This document shows positions 1 through 10,577 of a stretch of DNA of 64,000 nucleotides, one piece after another (position 1 is the stretch's first letter; every line of letters starts with the position of its first letter). A model generated the notes under the pieces. The model made no database searches. It was given only the letters and a program-made list of their open reading frames with translations, and was not told the DNA's origin. A program made the translations under genes and the position numbers. Origin of the DNA: Rhodobacteraceae bacterium D3-12 (GTDB taxonomy: Bacteria > Pseudomonadota > Alphaproteobacteria > Rhodobacterales > Rhodobacteraceae); NCBI GenBank assembly GCA_025916135.1, contig CP104793.1:3695001-3759000 (forward strand), read 5' to 3'.

Positions 1-20
1 GAAAAAACTTCGCTCACCCC

Positions 21-165
21 CCGATTCACCCCGATTCACCGGGTCACCACGGTGAATCGCCTGTCGTTTTCTTACGCAAAGAGGGGGAGAGCTGGTGATT
101 CACTGTGCAGCGGGTGAATCGTTTGGGCCGAAACCCGGTGAATCGCCCTTTTCGGGGCGAGTCAC
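21..165. repeat. Cluster of short GATTCACC-type repeats
   Basis: The first 170 bases hold no gene. They carry direct and inverted copies of a 9-10 base word: CGATTCACC at about 22-30 and 32-40, then GGTGAATCG at about 51-59, 113-121 and 136-144, with degenerate forms GGTGATTCAC and GAGTCACC between and after. Nearly every copy contains GANTC, the recognition sequence of the alphaproteobacterial CcrM methylase. The cluster lies just 3' of msrQ on its strand. Function unknown. Confidence 0.6.
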
Positions 166-170
166 CTCTT

Positions 171-800
171 TTACGCGCCGATCCGGCTGTCTTGTCGGCG
201 GCGCGGCTTGGCCAATGGCAGCCGCAAGAGCAGCAACACGGCAATCACCGCCATATAGGTGAGCGACTCGGCCTGCCACGTCTTGCCGATCATCACGAAA
301 TGCACCCCGCCCAGCAGAACCGCCAGATAGGTGAGCTTATGGAGCTTGCGCCACCCTGCCCCGCCCAACCGGCGGATCGACCAGCTGTTCGAGGTCAGCG
401 CCAAAGGAACCAGCGCCACGAACCCGGCCATGCCGACGGTTATATAAGGACGGCGCAGGATCTCTTTCGATATCTCGGACAGCAGCGAGACATCGAGCAC
501 AAGCCAGACCGTGAGATGCATAAAGACATAGAGGAACGCCGTCAGGCCAAGCGCCCGGCGGAACCGCACCAGATTGAGCCGCGTGCGCTTGAGCAACGGG
601 GTGATCGCCAGACCCGCAATCAATAGCTTCAATCCGGTCTCGCCCAACACGCGTTCCAGCGCGTTGATCGGCTCGGCCCCAAGCGCGCCGCTCTGGGCGA
701 GATAGAACAGCCAGACGATATGCGCGACGCCACCCATATATATGAGCCACGTCGGCACCCGCCGCGCGCCTGCGTTCAATTTGGCGACCAGCGCGCTCAT
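171..800 (-). CDS. msrQ: MsrQ, haem-binding membrane subunit of the MsrPQ methionine sulfoxide reductase
   Basis: MsrQ is the b-type haem membrane partner that passes electrons to MsrP for repair of oxidised methionines in periplasmic proteins. The 209-residue protein has about six hydrophobic helices typical of the YedZ/ferric-reductase-like fold, and His residues in helices such as the one with FLYVFMHLTVW and in KLHKLTYLAVLLGGVHF suit haem ligation. Its ATG overlaps the msrP stop by one base, so the pair is translationally coupled. Family assignment is firm; activity is inferred. Confidence 0.93.
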   Translation of the reverse strand: MSALVAKLNAGARRVPTWLIYMGGVAHIVWLFYLAQSGALGAEPINALERVLGETGLKLLIAGLAITPLLKRTRLNLVRFRRALGLTAFLYVFMHLTVWLVLDVSLLSEISKEILRRPYITVGMAGFVALVPLALTSNSWSIRRLGGAGWRKLHKLTYLAVLLGGVHFVMIGKTWQAESLTYMAVIAVLLLLRLPLAKPRRRQDSRIGA

Positions 801-1705
801 CAGTAGTTCACCGCCAGGTCCATTCCGTCATAAAGCGCGGCGACATCTTGGGCGTAGCCGTTGAACTTGGGCGTCGGGATTTTCTTGGCAAACAAACCGC
901 CGCCGATCACCCGCTCGCGGCCTTGGCTCCAACGCGGATGGTCCACGTCAGGGTTCACATTGGCATAGAAGCCGTATTCGCTCGGTTGCAACATGTTCCA
1001 TGTGGTTTGCGGCATGCTGTCGGTCAGGGTGATCTTGACGATCGACTTGATCGACTTGAAGCCATACTTCCACGGCACCACAAGCCGGATCGGCGCGCCG
1101 TTCTGGTTGGGCATGGGTTTGCCATAAAGCCCGGTCGCCATCAGGGTCAGCGGATGCAACGCCTCATCAAGGCGCAGCCCTTCGCGGTAGGGCCAGTCGA
1201 TGCCGCCCGATTTTTGCCCCGGCATTTCTTCGGGACGGTGCAGGGTTTCAAAGGCGACATATTTCGCGCCCTCTTTGACACCTGCCCAATTCAGCAGATC
1301 AGCCAGCTCAAAGCCGTTCCACGGCACCACCATCGACCACGCCTCGACACAGCGGAAGCGATAGATGCGCTCTTCGATGGTCATCGCGGCAAGGATCTCT
1401 TTCAGATCAAAGGAGCCGGGACGCTCCACCATCCCGTCGATGGTGATCTGCCATGGGTCCGTGGTCAGCGCGCCTGCGTATTTCGCCGGATCGGTCTTGT
1501 CCCAGCCGAACTCATAAAAGTTGTTATAGCTGGTGATGTGCTCATAGGTGTTGGGCACCAACTCTTCGGTCGCCGCTGCAGCACCACCAGCAACCCCGGC
1601 CATGCCAATCGCCCCCATCCCCGCCAGAACGCCCCGCCGGTTCAGCCACATGGCCTCTGGGGTGACGTCATTCCGGGTGAGGGTGTTTTTCCAACGATAT
1701 GCCAT
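800..1705 (-). CDS. msrP: MsrP, periplasmic protein-methionine-sulfoxide reductase, catalytic molybdoprotein
   Basis: MsrP (formerly YedY) is a periplasmic molybdopterin enzyme that reduces methionine sulfoxide in envelope proteins using electrons from MsrQ. The 301-residue product starts with a Tat-type signal: an RR pair at residues 23-24 followed by a Gly/Ala-rich hydrophobic stretch to about residue 46. The sulfite-oxidase-like core follows, with the likely molybdenum-ligand Cys at about 119 in [16 protein letters not shown]. It is the first gene of an msrP-msrQ operon. No strong ribosome site precedes the ATG. Confidence 0.95.
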   Translation of the reverse strand: MAYRWKNTLTRNDVTPEAMWLNRRGVLAGMGAIGMAGVAGGAAAATEELVPNTYEHITSYNNFYEFGWDKTDPAKYAGALTTDPWQITIDGMVERPGSFDLKEILAAMTIEERIYRFRCVEAWSMVVPWNGFELADLLNWAGVKEGAKYVAFETLHRPEEMPGQKSGGIDWPYREGLRLDEALHPLTLMATGLYGKPMPNQNGAPIRLVVPWKYGFKSIKSIVKITLTDSMPQTTWNMLQPSEYGFYANVNPDVDHPRWSQGRERVIGGGLFAKKIPTPKFNGYAQDVAALYDGMDLAVNY

Positions 1706-1829
1706 GGGTGCTTTGCCTACTATAAGTATGTGTCGGTACAGAGGTAGCGCTGCGGTGCGTTTTCTCCAAACAAACTCATTTCACGTTGGCGTTGGGGATC
1801 CGTAACATTTCAGACTTGTGCGGCGGCGA

Positions 1830-1945
1830 GTGCGCCGCGTGCGTCACCCGGTTGGAAGGGGTTGCGCCGCGCTTCGCGCGTCACCCGGTTTGAAGGAATT
1901 GCGCCGCGCTTCGCGCGTCGCGGGGGCCTCGCTCCGCTCGGCCCA
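1830..1945. repeat. Tandem hairpin repeat in the 400-bp msrP upstream region
   Basis: The stretch 1706-2105 contains no convincing gene. At 1830-1945 are two and a half units of about 37 bases, each with a GCGCCGCGCTTCGCGCGTC hairpin core followed by a CCCGGTT(T)GAAGG linker. The array ends in a GC-rich tail (GGGGGCCTCGCTCCGCTCGG). The same tail closes the longer array at 18596-18790, so both belong to one family. The msrP promoter should lie nearer 1706-1800, but I cannot define it. Confidence 0.6.
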
Positions 1946-2105
1946 GCGAGCAGCAACGCCCCGGTTCTGATACCCATCGCTGCGCGTGGAGCGGGCGGCG
2001 TGCAGCGGGGTGTTTTTGCAATGAAAGACACCTCGGCGCACGAAAAAGGGCCGGAGCTTTATGCGGCTCCGGCCCGATTGGCGTTACATTATATATAGGG
2101 CCCGC

Positions 2106-4162
<2,057 letters not shown>

Positions 4163-4234
4163 TTACCTCAACCGAATGCAACGGACTTGTCACCCCTCAA
4201 CCTTGCGTCAATGCTCCGGCATGACGCCAAGTCC

Positions 4235-4612
4235 TCAGGCCGCGAAAACGATCGACCCCGCCACAAGCAGCATCACCAATGTTATCGGCCCCCACAAAAT
4301 CCGTTCCGCCCGTGACGGCGTGATCCAGTTCGCCAAGGTCGATAGCGCCTGAACAGCCAGCGCGAGCCAGCTTGCCCAAACCGGCCAATGCGGCCACCAA
4401 CCGGCGGCTGATATGATTGAAAATACCATGGCGAGCAAAATGAACACCGAAACACCCGCCGCGATCCGGCCAGAGACAGGCAAGGCCCCCGCGTGGCGGC
4501 CCCCTTGGGTGATCCTGCCCCACGGCGCGCCAAAGATCAGCGCAAATTGAAACCCGATCGCGCCCGCACAGGCGACATAATAGAGATAGGGCAATACGCT
4601 GTAGATCATCAT
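4235..4612 (-). CDS. Small four-helix membrane protein of unknown function
   Basis: Starting at the MMIYSVLPYLYY methionine, this is a protein of about 125 residues with four predicted transmembrane segments: residues 3-25, a second after the RITQGGRHAG loop, a third around WWPHWPVWASWLALAVQ, and a C-terminal one, ILWGPITLVMLLVAGSIVF. A longer reading frame extends upstream to 4696, but its leader is basic and unlike a conserved N-terminus. I see no ribosome site that decides the start. I do not recognise the family. It lies between fadH and arsH on the same strand. Confidence 0.6.
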   Translation of the reverse strand: MMIYSVLPYLYYVACAGAIGFQFALIFGAPWGRITQGGRHAGALPVSGRIAAGVSVFILLAMVFSIISAAGWWPHWPVWASWLALAVQALSTLANWITPSRAERILWGPITLVMLLVAGSIVFAA

Positions 4613-4719
4613 GGATGCGAAGCTAGCAAAGCGACACCGGACGGACAAACCGCCAGAGCCGCCACAAGCGACACCCCCCAACCGGCCCGCCCGCAAGCCC
4701 CACCCGAAAGCACTGCCCG

Positions 4720-5448
4720 CTACCCGGCCCGCTTGGAATTTACCCGGTCAATCAACGCCCGACCGCTCTCCTTGCGCTCGGAATACCGGTCGGTCAGCTG
4801 ATCCGACACGCCCCGCGTCAATACGGTGAACTTCACCAACTCCTCCATCACATCCACGATCCGGTCATAGAACGGTGACGGCTTCATCCGGTCACTGCCA
4901 TCAAACTCCAGAAACGCCTTGGCGACAGAGGATTGGTTCGGAATGGTGATCATCCGCATCCACCGCCCCAAAATGCGCATCTGGTTCACCGCGTTAAAGC
5001 TTTGCGAACCCCCGCTCACCTGCATCACCGCCAATGTCTTGCCCTGCGTCGGGCGCACCGCACCAAGAGAGAGCGGTATCCAGTCGATCTGCGCCTTCAT
5101 GATCCCGGTCATCGCGCCGTGCCGCTCCGGCGAACACCACACCATGCCCTCACTCCACGTCACCGCCTCGCGCAGTTCCGCCACCTTGGGATGGTCCGGC
5201 GCGGCGTCATCGGGCAACGGCAATCCGCTGGCCGAAAACACCCGCGTCTGCGCGCCCAGCGCCTGCAATATCCGCGCCGCCTCTTCATTCACCAACCGGC
5301 TGAACGACCGTGGCCGAAGTGACCCGTTCAGCAACAAGATGCGCGGACGATGCGGCATTGGCGTCTGCGCCAGCAACTCATCCGCCGCAACCGGGCCAAG
5401 CGCCCCTGCCACCAGATTGGGCATATCACCCGCATCAACACTCGCCAT
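4720..5448 (-). CDS. arsH: ArsH, NADPH-dependent FMN reductase of arsenic resistance
   Basis: ArsH is a flavodoxin-like NADPH:FMN oxidoreductase that detoxifies trivalent organoarsenicals by oxidation and also shows quinone or azo reductase activity. The family signature [10 protein letters not shown] follows the first beta strand, and [20 protein letters not shown] is a strongly conserved block. I chose the ATG at 5448 because AAGGGG lies seven bases upstream. An earlier in-frame ATG at 5469 has no such site. The gene overlaps the end of arsR by 14 bases, so the two are one operon under ArsR control. No arsenate reductase or arsenite pump is present nearby. Confidence 0.92.
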   Translation of the reverse strand: MASVDAGDMPNLVAGALGPVAADELLAQTPMPHRPRILLLNGSLRPRSFSRLVNEEAARILQALGAQTRVFSASGLPLPDDAAPDHPKVAELREAVTWSEGMVWCSPERHGAMTGIMKAQIDWIPLSLGAVRPTQGKTLAVMQVSGGSQSFNAVNQMRILGRWMRMITIPNQSSVAKAFLEFDGSDRMKPSPFYDRIVDVMEELVKFTVLTRGVSDQLTDRYSERKESGRALIDRVNSKRAG

Positions 5449-5791
5449 TTTCGGCCCCTTCACATCCACATGCTATCGTTTCAATCAATGGCGCGCACAG
5501 CTCCGGGCGCCCGCCGCAACATTCTTCCAACAGAAAGGTCAGCAATGCGCTCAGCCCCTCCGCATCGGCAAAATACCGTATCGAACGCCCTTCTCTCTGG
5601 TTGCGCACCAACCCGGCTTGCAACAGCACAGACAGGTTCGCCGACAAGGTGTTCTGCCGAACCTCCAACGCCTCGGCCATCTCGCCCGCGGCCATGCCAC
5701 CCTGCCCCGCCTTGATCAAAAGACGAAACACCCGCAGGCGAGTCTCTTGCGACAAAGCGGAAAACCCATCTAATGCATGAATCATATCCAT
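5435..5791 (-). CDS. arsR: ArsR-family arsenite-responsive repressor
   Basis: A 118-residue winged-helix repressor of the SmtB/ArsR family. The recognition-helix region is around [19 protein letters not shown] (residues about 48-66), followed by the wing [13 protein letters not shown]-terminal cluster of cysteines ([11 protein letters not shown], then [11 protein letters not shown]) gives a plausible As(III) or Sb(III) binding site, unlike the N-terminal CVC site of plasmid R773 ArsR. It sits immediately upstream of arsH and overlaps it. An inverted repeat over the start codon is the probable autoregulatory operator. Confidence 0.93.
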   Translation of the reverse strand: MDMIHALDGFSALSQETRLRVFRLLIKAGQGGMAAGEMAEALEVRQNTLSANLSVLLQAGLVRNQREGRSIRYFADAEGLSALLTFLLEECCGGRPELCAPLIETIACGCEGAENGEC

Positions 5792-5811
5792 ACTTCACGA
5801 AATATGGATAT
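5784..5811 (-). promoter_or_regulatory. Probable ArsR operator over the arsR start codon
   Basis: A perfect 9-base inverted repeat, ATATCCATA and TATGGATAT, separated by ten bases. One arm contains the arsR initiation codon region. Binding here would block transcription or early elongation of arsRH. This is inference from position and symmetry. Confidence 0.55.
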
Positions 5812-5833
5812 ATAGCCCAACACGCAACCCCCA

Positions 5834-5882
5834 CCCTTCATCTTGCTGTAAATACTCCGGGGGTGTGGGGGCTGGCCCCCAC
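5834..5882 (+). repeat. Dispersed CTTCATCT / GC-hairpin repeat, copy 1
   Basis: The motif CCCTTCATCTTGCTGTAAAT is followed by CTCCGGGGGTG and a GGGGGCTGGCCCCC hairpin. Two more copies with the same order (CTTCATCT, an AAAT core, CCGGGG, then a G-run/AGCG/C-run hairpin) lie at 19766-19820 and 25695-25745. The remainder of 5883-6009 holds two loosely similar GTGTGTGNCGC segments and no gene. Confidence 0.55.
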
Positions 5883-6009
5883 TCTAGCCTGTGTGTGTCG
5901 CACCAAAGGTGCGCATCAAACCTGTCGGGCCCCCGCTTATACCTATGTGTGACGCGCCAGAGGGGCACAACAATACCGACCGCCCCCACCTCAAACCCGG
6001 CCGCCAATC

Positions 6010-6303
6010 CTACCCGCTGTTGTCCACGATCAACGGCGTGTCGAAATACTGAAACCTCGGGCGGCAGCCATATAGCTCTTCGGCCATAGCGCACCACGCT
6101 GCATCATGTGCGGCCTCGGCGTCTGCCCGGCTTGGCCACAGGTAAACACCCCCGACAATCCCCGCCTCGCCATCATAAAGGTAATACTTGCGCACCAAAG
6201 CGTCATTGGCCTGCCATCGCGGCACGGTAAGCTCGAACTTGGCAATGATCTCGTCGCGGGGCGCGCCCGGTGGCAAATCAAACGTGACGATCTCTGTAAT
6301 CAT
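6010..6303 (-). CDS. YdhR-like putative monooxygenase, small dimeric alpha/beta-barrel protein
   Basis: A 97-residue protein resembling the YdhR family (putative monooxygenase, ferredoxin-like fold). It opens with MITEIVTFDLPPG and continues with KYYLYDGEAGIVGGVYLW and RADAEAAHDAAWCAMAEELYG, the usual pattern of a mono-domain dimeric alpha/beta barrel. No catalytic residue can be assigned. It is followed, on the same strand, by the arsR upstream repeat region. Confidence 0.75.
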   Translation of the reverse strand: MITEIVTFDLPPGAPRDEIIAKFELTVPRWQANDALVRKYYLYDGEAGIVGGVYLWPSRADAEAAHDAAWCAMAEELYGCRPRFQYFDTPLIVDNSG

Positions 6304-6358
6304 CCGCCGTCACCCCTGTATTCGTGCCAAACACGCCCTCTTACCGGCTCACAACAAA

Positions 6359-6739
6359 CTACATCGTCTCAAGACAATGCCGGCGAAACGCTTTTTTCAG
6401 CATATCCAACTCGGCCCGCAACAGATCAATCTCGGCCCGCAGATCGCCTTCCACGGCCTCGCCCGCGATCACCGCGAACCGCTCCAGCAAATCACCGCTT
6501 TCGCCGTCCTTGACCAAAAAGGTCTGAACCCCGTCGCCAATCGCCTCCTTGGGCACCGGCACCCGCAAGATATAGGCGCCGTCCTGATTGGCCGTGACCT
6601 CGACCCCGTCAATCGGCGTGGTGTCCAGCGTCACCTCGATTTTCGGCAGCTCGGCGTGCTCGTCCTCCTTGGGGCGGTGCAATACCGCTTCCCATATGCC
6701 GTCTTTCATCCGGGTCTTGGTGACGCTCAAATCGCTCAT
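6359..6739 (-). CDS. Conserved hypothetical protein with C-terminal coiled coil
   Basis: A 126-residue acidic protein without signal or membrane segment. Residues 1-95 look beta-rich (EVTLDTTPIDGVEVTANQDG and AYILRVPVPKEAIGDGVQTF). Residues 98-118 form an amphipathic helix, LRAEIDLLRAELDMLKKAF, suited to oligomerisation. It begins 25 bases after the DUF6478-like gene on the same strand, so both are probably co-transcribed. I do not recognise a functional family. Confidence 0.72.
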   Translation of the reverse strand: MSDLSVTKTRMKDGIWEAVLHRPKEDEHAELPKIEVTLDTTPIDGVEVTANQDGAYILRVPVPKEAIGDGVQTFLVKDGESGDLLERFAVIAGEAVEGDLRAEIDLLRAELDMLKKAFRRHCLETM

Positions 6740-6764
6740 CTTACTCTCCTACACCTGCCCGCAC

Positions 6765-7535
6765 TTACAGCTCGGCGCGCGGCCTGCGGCTAAAGGTCAG
6801 ATCGCGCAGCGTGACCTGATTCATCTGCGGCCCCTCAAAGATAAGGTCCAGCCACATCTTCTCGATCCGCTTCTCGTTCAGCTTGCTATAGGCGAGGTCG
6901 AATTCCACCATCACCTCTTCGGATCCCAGCGGCAGCTCGCGCACGATTTGTTCGGTGTTCGGCCCGTGCTTGATGTTCAGCCGCACGAAAATCTCCAGCG
7001 GCTTTTCCATTTCGACAATCGTATCGACGCGCAGCAGATGCCGCCGCTTCAACCCGCGCACCGCTTCTTCGGGCATATCCACCACCAGCGACAGAAACGA
7101 GCCGTCAAAGTTGAACACATCAAGCCTCAGCCCGAAGGGTGCCAAATCCGCCTCCCGCAGATTGCGGATCTGGCGCAGAGTCAATTCCGAGCGTTGGCAA
7201 TCATGGAACAGCGTCACCTCATTGCCCAGCATGCTCTTGTTGGCGACCGACGACATGCCCGGCACCGGCAATGGCCCGCGCCACAATTGCGGCCGCCAAT
7301 CCCAATCGGCGTCGAACGGCTTGGCAAAGGCGCTCGACCCGATCATCGGCAGGGCCAACCGGCTCTCCGAAATATGGATCAGCTTGTCGAGATGCGCTTT
7401 CAAGCGCCGCGCGCGCTGCCGATCAGCCCGCAGTTGCGGCAGCGCGGCCTCCTGCGCATGGCGCGCCGCACGCGACCATCGACGCAGCGATGCCTTAAAG
7501 ATCAGCTCGCGAATTATGCCCGTTATTTTCGCCAT
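6765..7535 (-). CDS. DUF6478-like conserved protein
   Basis: A 256-residue cytosolic protein resembling the Rhodobacterales family catalogued as DUF6478. It has a basic N-terminal helix (residues 10-55, Arg/Ala-rich), the segment DADWDWRPQLWRGPLPVPG, and a beta-rich core ending in LRDLTFSRRPRAEL. Function is unknown. A jelly-roll-like carbohydrate-binding shape is conceivable from the strand pattern, but there is no catalytic signature. It heads a likely two-gene operon with the downstream coiled-coil protein. Confidence 0.7.
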   Translation of the reverse strand: MAKITGIIRELIFKASLRRWSRAARHAQEAALPQLRADRQRARRLKAHLDKLIHISESRLALPMIGSSAFAKPFDADWDWRPQLWRGPLPVPGMSSVANKSMLGNEVTLFHDCQRSELTLRQIRNLREADLAPFGLRLDVFNFDGSFLSLVVDMPEEAVRGLKRRHLLRVDTIVEMEKPLEIFVRLNIKHGPNTEQIVRELPLGSEEVMVEFDLAYSKLNEKRIEKMWLDLIFEGPQMNQVTLRDLTFSRRPRAEL

Positions 7536-7718
7536 ACCCGTCCGGCTACCTATACGATGATCTCATCCCGGCGCAGTTTTACCGGAAACAGTGTTAACGA
7601 AAAGGACTCATTGTATAAAAAAGCGAAACAGGCAGGTGATTGACCACGGTTTCGCCCCACACAACCGGCCATGACCCCGGTGTTTCACCGTATCATGGGG
7701 TTCTTTGTGCCGTCGATT

Positions 7719-8411
7719 TCACTGTTTCTTGGGCTTCGCTGCAATCGCCTGTGGCGCATAACTCTTTACCGGGCTTGCATCGCGTAGATTTTCGGCCAGC
7801 GCAAGGATCAACCGTTTGCCCCCTGCCCCGGCCAATGCGCTGCCCTTGGGGGCGTAAACCGCGAAACCGACAAGATAGCCGTTGACCATCATCGCGCCGC
7901 GCCAATGCTTGGGATCGCCCTTGGGCAAGCCCTTGTTGCCGCCCCCGGCCATATGCACCAAGGTCACACCATCGCCGTCGATTGTCTCGATCGGCTGTGC
8001 CGGCGCCAAAGCCGCGGCAAGGCTCGCGGCAAGCGGCGCCTCGCGTTTGCTCAGGCTTGGCTGCACCTGAACCGTCATCACCACCGGCTCGACATCCGCA
8101 CCCGACAGCTCTCCCGAAATGGTGTTGCACGCGGCAATCAAGGCGAAGCCGCCGGTAAATCCGCGCCGCAAGGTGGCGGGATCAACGCAATAGCCGCGCG
8201 GCCCGCGCACGACCACCTTGCCACCGGCCAATGAGGCTTGCTTGAGGGGGACCACCTTGGGGCGCTCCGGCACGGCTTGCGCTCCGCCCGCACTTTGGGT
8301 GACGGTTTTGCTGCTGCGCAAGCCAAGCTCGCTCAGCTGTGCCTCGCTCAGACAGCCCGACAGAGCCATCAGCGACACAGCCGCCAGCCCCGCACGCAGC
8401 GCGCTACGCAT
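7719..8411 (-). CDS. Putative lipoprotein, conserved hypothetical
   Basis: From the ATG at 8411 the protein has about 230 residues with a lipoprotein signal: MRSALRAGLAAVSLMALSGC, lipobox LSGC. An upstream TTG in frame is a less likely start. The mature part contains two cysteines, in RGYCVDPATLRR and ALIAACNTISG, that could form a disulfide, and a lysine-rich tail. It is probably anchored in the inner or outer membrane facing the periplasm. I do not recognise a function, and there is no clear operon partner. Confidence 0.75.
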   Translation of the reverse strand: MRSALRAGLAAVSLMALSGCLSEAQLSELGLRSSKTVTQSAGGAQAVPERPKVVPLKQASLAGGKVVVRGPRGYCVDPATLRRGFTGGFALIAACNTISGELSGADVEPVVMTVQVQPSLSKREAPLAASLAAALAPAQPIETIDGDGVTLVHMAGGGNKGLPKGDPKHWRGAMMVNGYLVGFAVYAPKGSALAGAGGKRLILALAENLRDASPVKSYAPQAIAAKPKKQ

Positions 8412-8573
8412 TTCCCAAAGGTTCCTCAATGCCCGGCCCTCCCGCCAGAACTCACCGCAACAGCCTTACGGCAAGCGCACCCTAACGCACAAGATGCGCA
8501 ATGGCCCGGAAACACTGCGTTTCCCGTGCCTTGACCGATGCCGCGCGGCGAAAACACCGCGCACGGCGTCAAA

Positions 8574-9494
8574 TCACACCATCGGATCGGGCGCAATATT
8601 GCCGCCACAGACCAACACAGCAACCCGCTCGCCGGGGGCGGCGCGATAAGCGCCGCTCATCAATGCGGCAAGGGCGGTCGCGCCCGCGGGCTCGACCAAT
8701 TGACGGCGCTCGCGCCAAAGCGCGACCTGCGCCGCCGTGATCGCATTGTCCGAAACCAGCACCGATTCTCCCAGATGCGCTTCGGCCAGCCCGTAACAGA
8801 TTTCGCCAATCCGCCGGGCGCCCAACGCATTGGCCGCCACGCCCGAGACCTCAACATCGACGGGCTTGCCCGCCTCCAACGCCGCATGCAGCGCACAGGA
8901 GGTGGCCGGCTCGACCGCCACCACCTTGCGCGCGCCTTGCAGCCAGCCCAAGGCGCCGCCGATCAACCCGCCTCCGCCAACCGCGATCAACACCGTGTCG
9001 GCGGCCAGCCCCTGCGCCTCCCATTCGGCCATGCAGGTGCCCTGCCCGGCGACCGTGGCTGGCGCGTCATAGGCGTGGATCTGCATCGCGCCGCTGGCCT
9101 CTTCATAGGTTTCCGCCTCGGCCAGCGCGTTGGCATATTCGCCCTTCACAACGCTCAACCGCGCACCGCAGCCCTCGATCAAGGCGATCTTGGATGGCCC
9201 GGCCATTTCGGGTACGAAAATATGCGCGTCATGGCCCAGCGCATGTGCGGCAAACGCCACCGCTGCGCCGTGGTTGCCGCCCGACGCGGCCACCAAACCC
9301 GCCTGCGGCACCGGCCCGCTCAGCAAAGTGTTGAAGGCACCGCGCGCCTTGAAGGTGCCGGTGTGCTGGACCTGCTCCAGCTTCATCTCGATCTCTTGAC
9401 CAAGGCCAAAGCCGTTGACCCGCATCACCGGGGTCTGCACCACATGCCCCTTGATGCGTGATCCTGCCGCCGCAATCTCTGCTTTCCAATCCAT
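8574..9494 (-). CDS. Threonine ammonia-lyase / serine dehydratase-like PLP enzyme
   Basis: A fold-type II PLP enzyme that should deaminate threonine or serine to the 2-oxo acid. The ATG at 9494 gives about 306 residues. The PLP lysine is K49 in HTGTFKARGA. The substrate loop SGGNHGAA and the phosphate-binding glycine loop GGGGLIGG are intact. There is no C-terminal ACT domain, so it resembles catabolic, non-allosteric threonine dehydratases or serine racemase rather than biosynthetic IlvA. Divergent from the LOG-family gene, with about 80 bases between starts that must hold both promoters. Confidence 0.87.
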   Translation of the reverse strand: MDWKAEIAAAGSRIKGHVVQTPVMRVNGFGLGQEIEMKLEQVQHTGTFKARGAFNTLLSGPVPQAGLVAASGGNHGAAVAFAAHALGHDAHIFVPEMAGPSKIALIEGCGARLSVVKGEYANALAEAETYEEASGAMQIHAYDAPATVAGQGTCMAEWEAQGLAADTVLIAVGGGGLIGGALGWLQGARKVVAVEPATSCALHAALEAGKPVDVEVSGVAANALGARRIGEICYGLAEAHLGESVLVSDNAITAAQVALWRERRQLVEPAGATALAALMSGAYRAAPGERVAVLVCGGNIAPDPMV

Positions 9495-9573
9495 CTCAAG
9501 GCTCCCCTGACTGGCCATATCGGCGCGAACCCTATAGGCCTTGGGAAAACCTTCAAGCAGGGATTGATGCCAA

Positions 9574-10416
9574 ATGACCGATGACCGCCACAGCCCGTTC
9601 CGCGACGCGCATAGCGACCGCAACACCGCCACCCATGTGCCCGACACACCGCAAACCCGCGCGCCGGCCTATCGCTTGGCTTTTGCCGATGACGAATTTC
9701 TGTGCCGCGATGAATTGCGCCCGGTGCGGCTGCAACTGGAACTGCTAAAACCGCAAATGGTGCTGGACGAACGCGGCATCGAAAGCACCATCGTCCTGTT
9801 CGGCGGCGCGCGTATCCCCGAACCGGCCAAGAAAGAGACCGCCCGCACAGAAACTCTCGCCGAACTGTCAAAATTCTATGACGTCGCGCGTGAGTTCGCT
9901 CGCCAGATGACAGTGAAATCCATGGAGAGCTATGGCAAGGAATACGTCGTCTGCACCGGCGGCGGCCCCGGCGTGATGGAAGCGGGCAATCGCGGTGCCG
10001 ACGACGCCGGCGGAAGCTCGATCGGGCTCAACATCGTGCTGCCCCACGAACAGGCACCGAACGAATATGTGACACCGGACCTGTGCTTCAACTTCCACTA
10101 TTTCGCGATCCGCAAGATGCATTTCCTGATGCGCGCGCGGGCAATCTGTGTGTTCCCCGGCGGATTTGGCACGCTGGACGAGATGTTTGAATCCCTGACA
10201 CTGATCCAAACGGGGCGGATGAAGCGCGTGCCGTTCCTGCTGTTTGGTCGCGCCTTCTGGGAAAAGATCATCAACTGGGAGGCGCTCTCGGATGCTGGCA
10301 CAATCTCGGCCGAGGACCTCGACCTGTTCCACTTTGTCGAAACCGCCCAAGAGGCGATGGAGGTGATCGAAAATTTCGACCCCGCCCCGCCGCGTGACGA
10401 AATACCGGGCCGCTAA
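9574..10416 (+). CDS. LOG-family protein (TIGR00730-type), putative nucleotide 5'-monophosphate nucleosidase
   Basis: A 280-residue Rossmann-like protein of the LOG (LONELY GUY) family, whose studied members hydrolyse cytokinin-riboside or purine/pyrimidine 5'-monophosphates. The diagnostic motifs GGGPGVMEAGNRGA and PGGFGTLDE are both present and hold the catalytic Arg and Glu. An N-terminal extension of about 70 residues precedes the core, as in the longer proteobacterial subgroup. The stop codon is followed after one base by a series of four hairpins. Confidence 0.88.
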   Translation: MTDDRHSPFRDAHSDRNTATHVPDTPQTRAPAYRLAFADDEFLCRDELRPVRLQLELLKPQMVLDERGIESTIVLFGGARIPEPAKKETARTETLAELSKFYDVAREFARQMTVKSMESYGKEYVVCTGGGPGVMEAGNRGADDAGGSSIGLNIVLPHEQAPNEYVTPDLCFNFHYFAIRKMHFLMRARAICVFPGGFGTLDEMFESLTLIQTGRMKRVPFLLFGRAFWEKIINWEALSDAGTISAEDLDLFHFVETAQEAMEVIENFDPAPPRDEIPGR

Positions 10417-10417
10417 C

Positions 10418-10530
10418 GGAATTCGTCGCGAATTCCGGCCTTTTTTCCGTCGCGGAAAAAGGCACCACCGCAACCGCCCCGCACCAAAAATTCTCGAAGA
10501 ATTTTTGACCGAATTCTTCGCAAGAATTCG
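10418..10530. repeat. Four consecutive hairpins between the LOG gene and ribH2
   Basis: Four inverted repeats in 113 bases, each with a three-base loop containing CG: 10418-10436 (GGAATTCG/CGAATTCC, loop TCG); 10438-10463 (GCCTTTTTTCCG/CGGAAAAAGGC, loop TCG, one extra T); 10485-10507 (CAAAAATTCT/AGAATTTTTG, loop CGA); 10510-10530 (CGAATTCTT/AAGAATTCG, loop CGC). They lie between convergent genes, so termination in both directions is the simplest role, though one hairpin would suffice. Confidence 0.75.
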
Positions 10531-10577
10531 CCCGGCCGCTCACAACCCTTGCGGTTGGACGCTTAATCTCACGCAGA

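Noticed and set aside
10418-10530. REP/BIME-type element with RAYT transposase
   Set aside because: Stems lack the GTAG-like head and no REP-associated transposase is seen.
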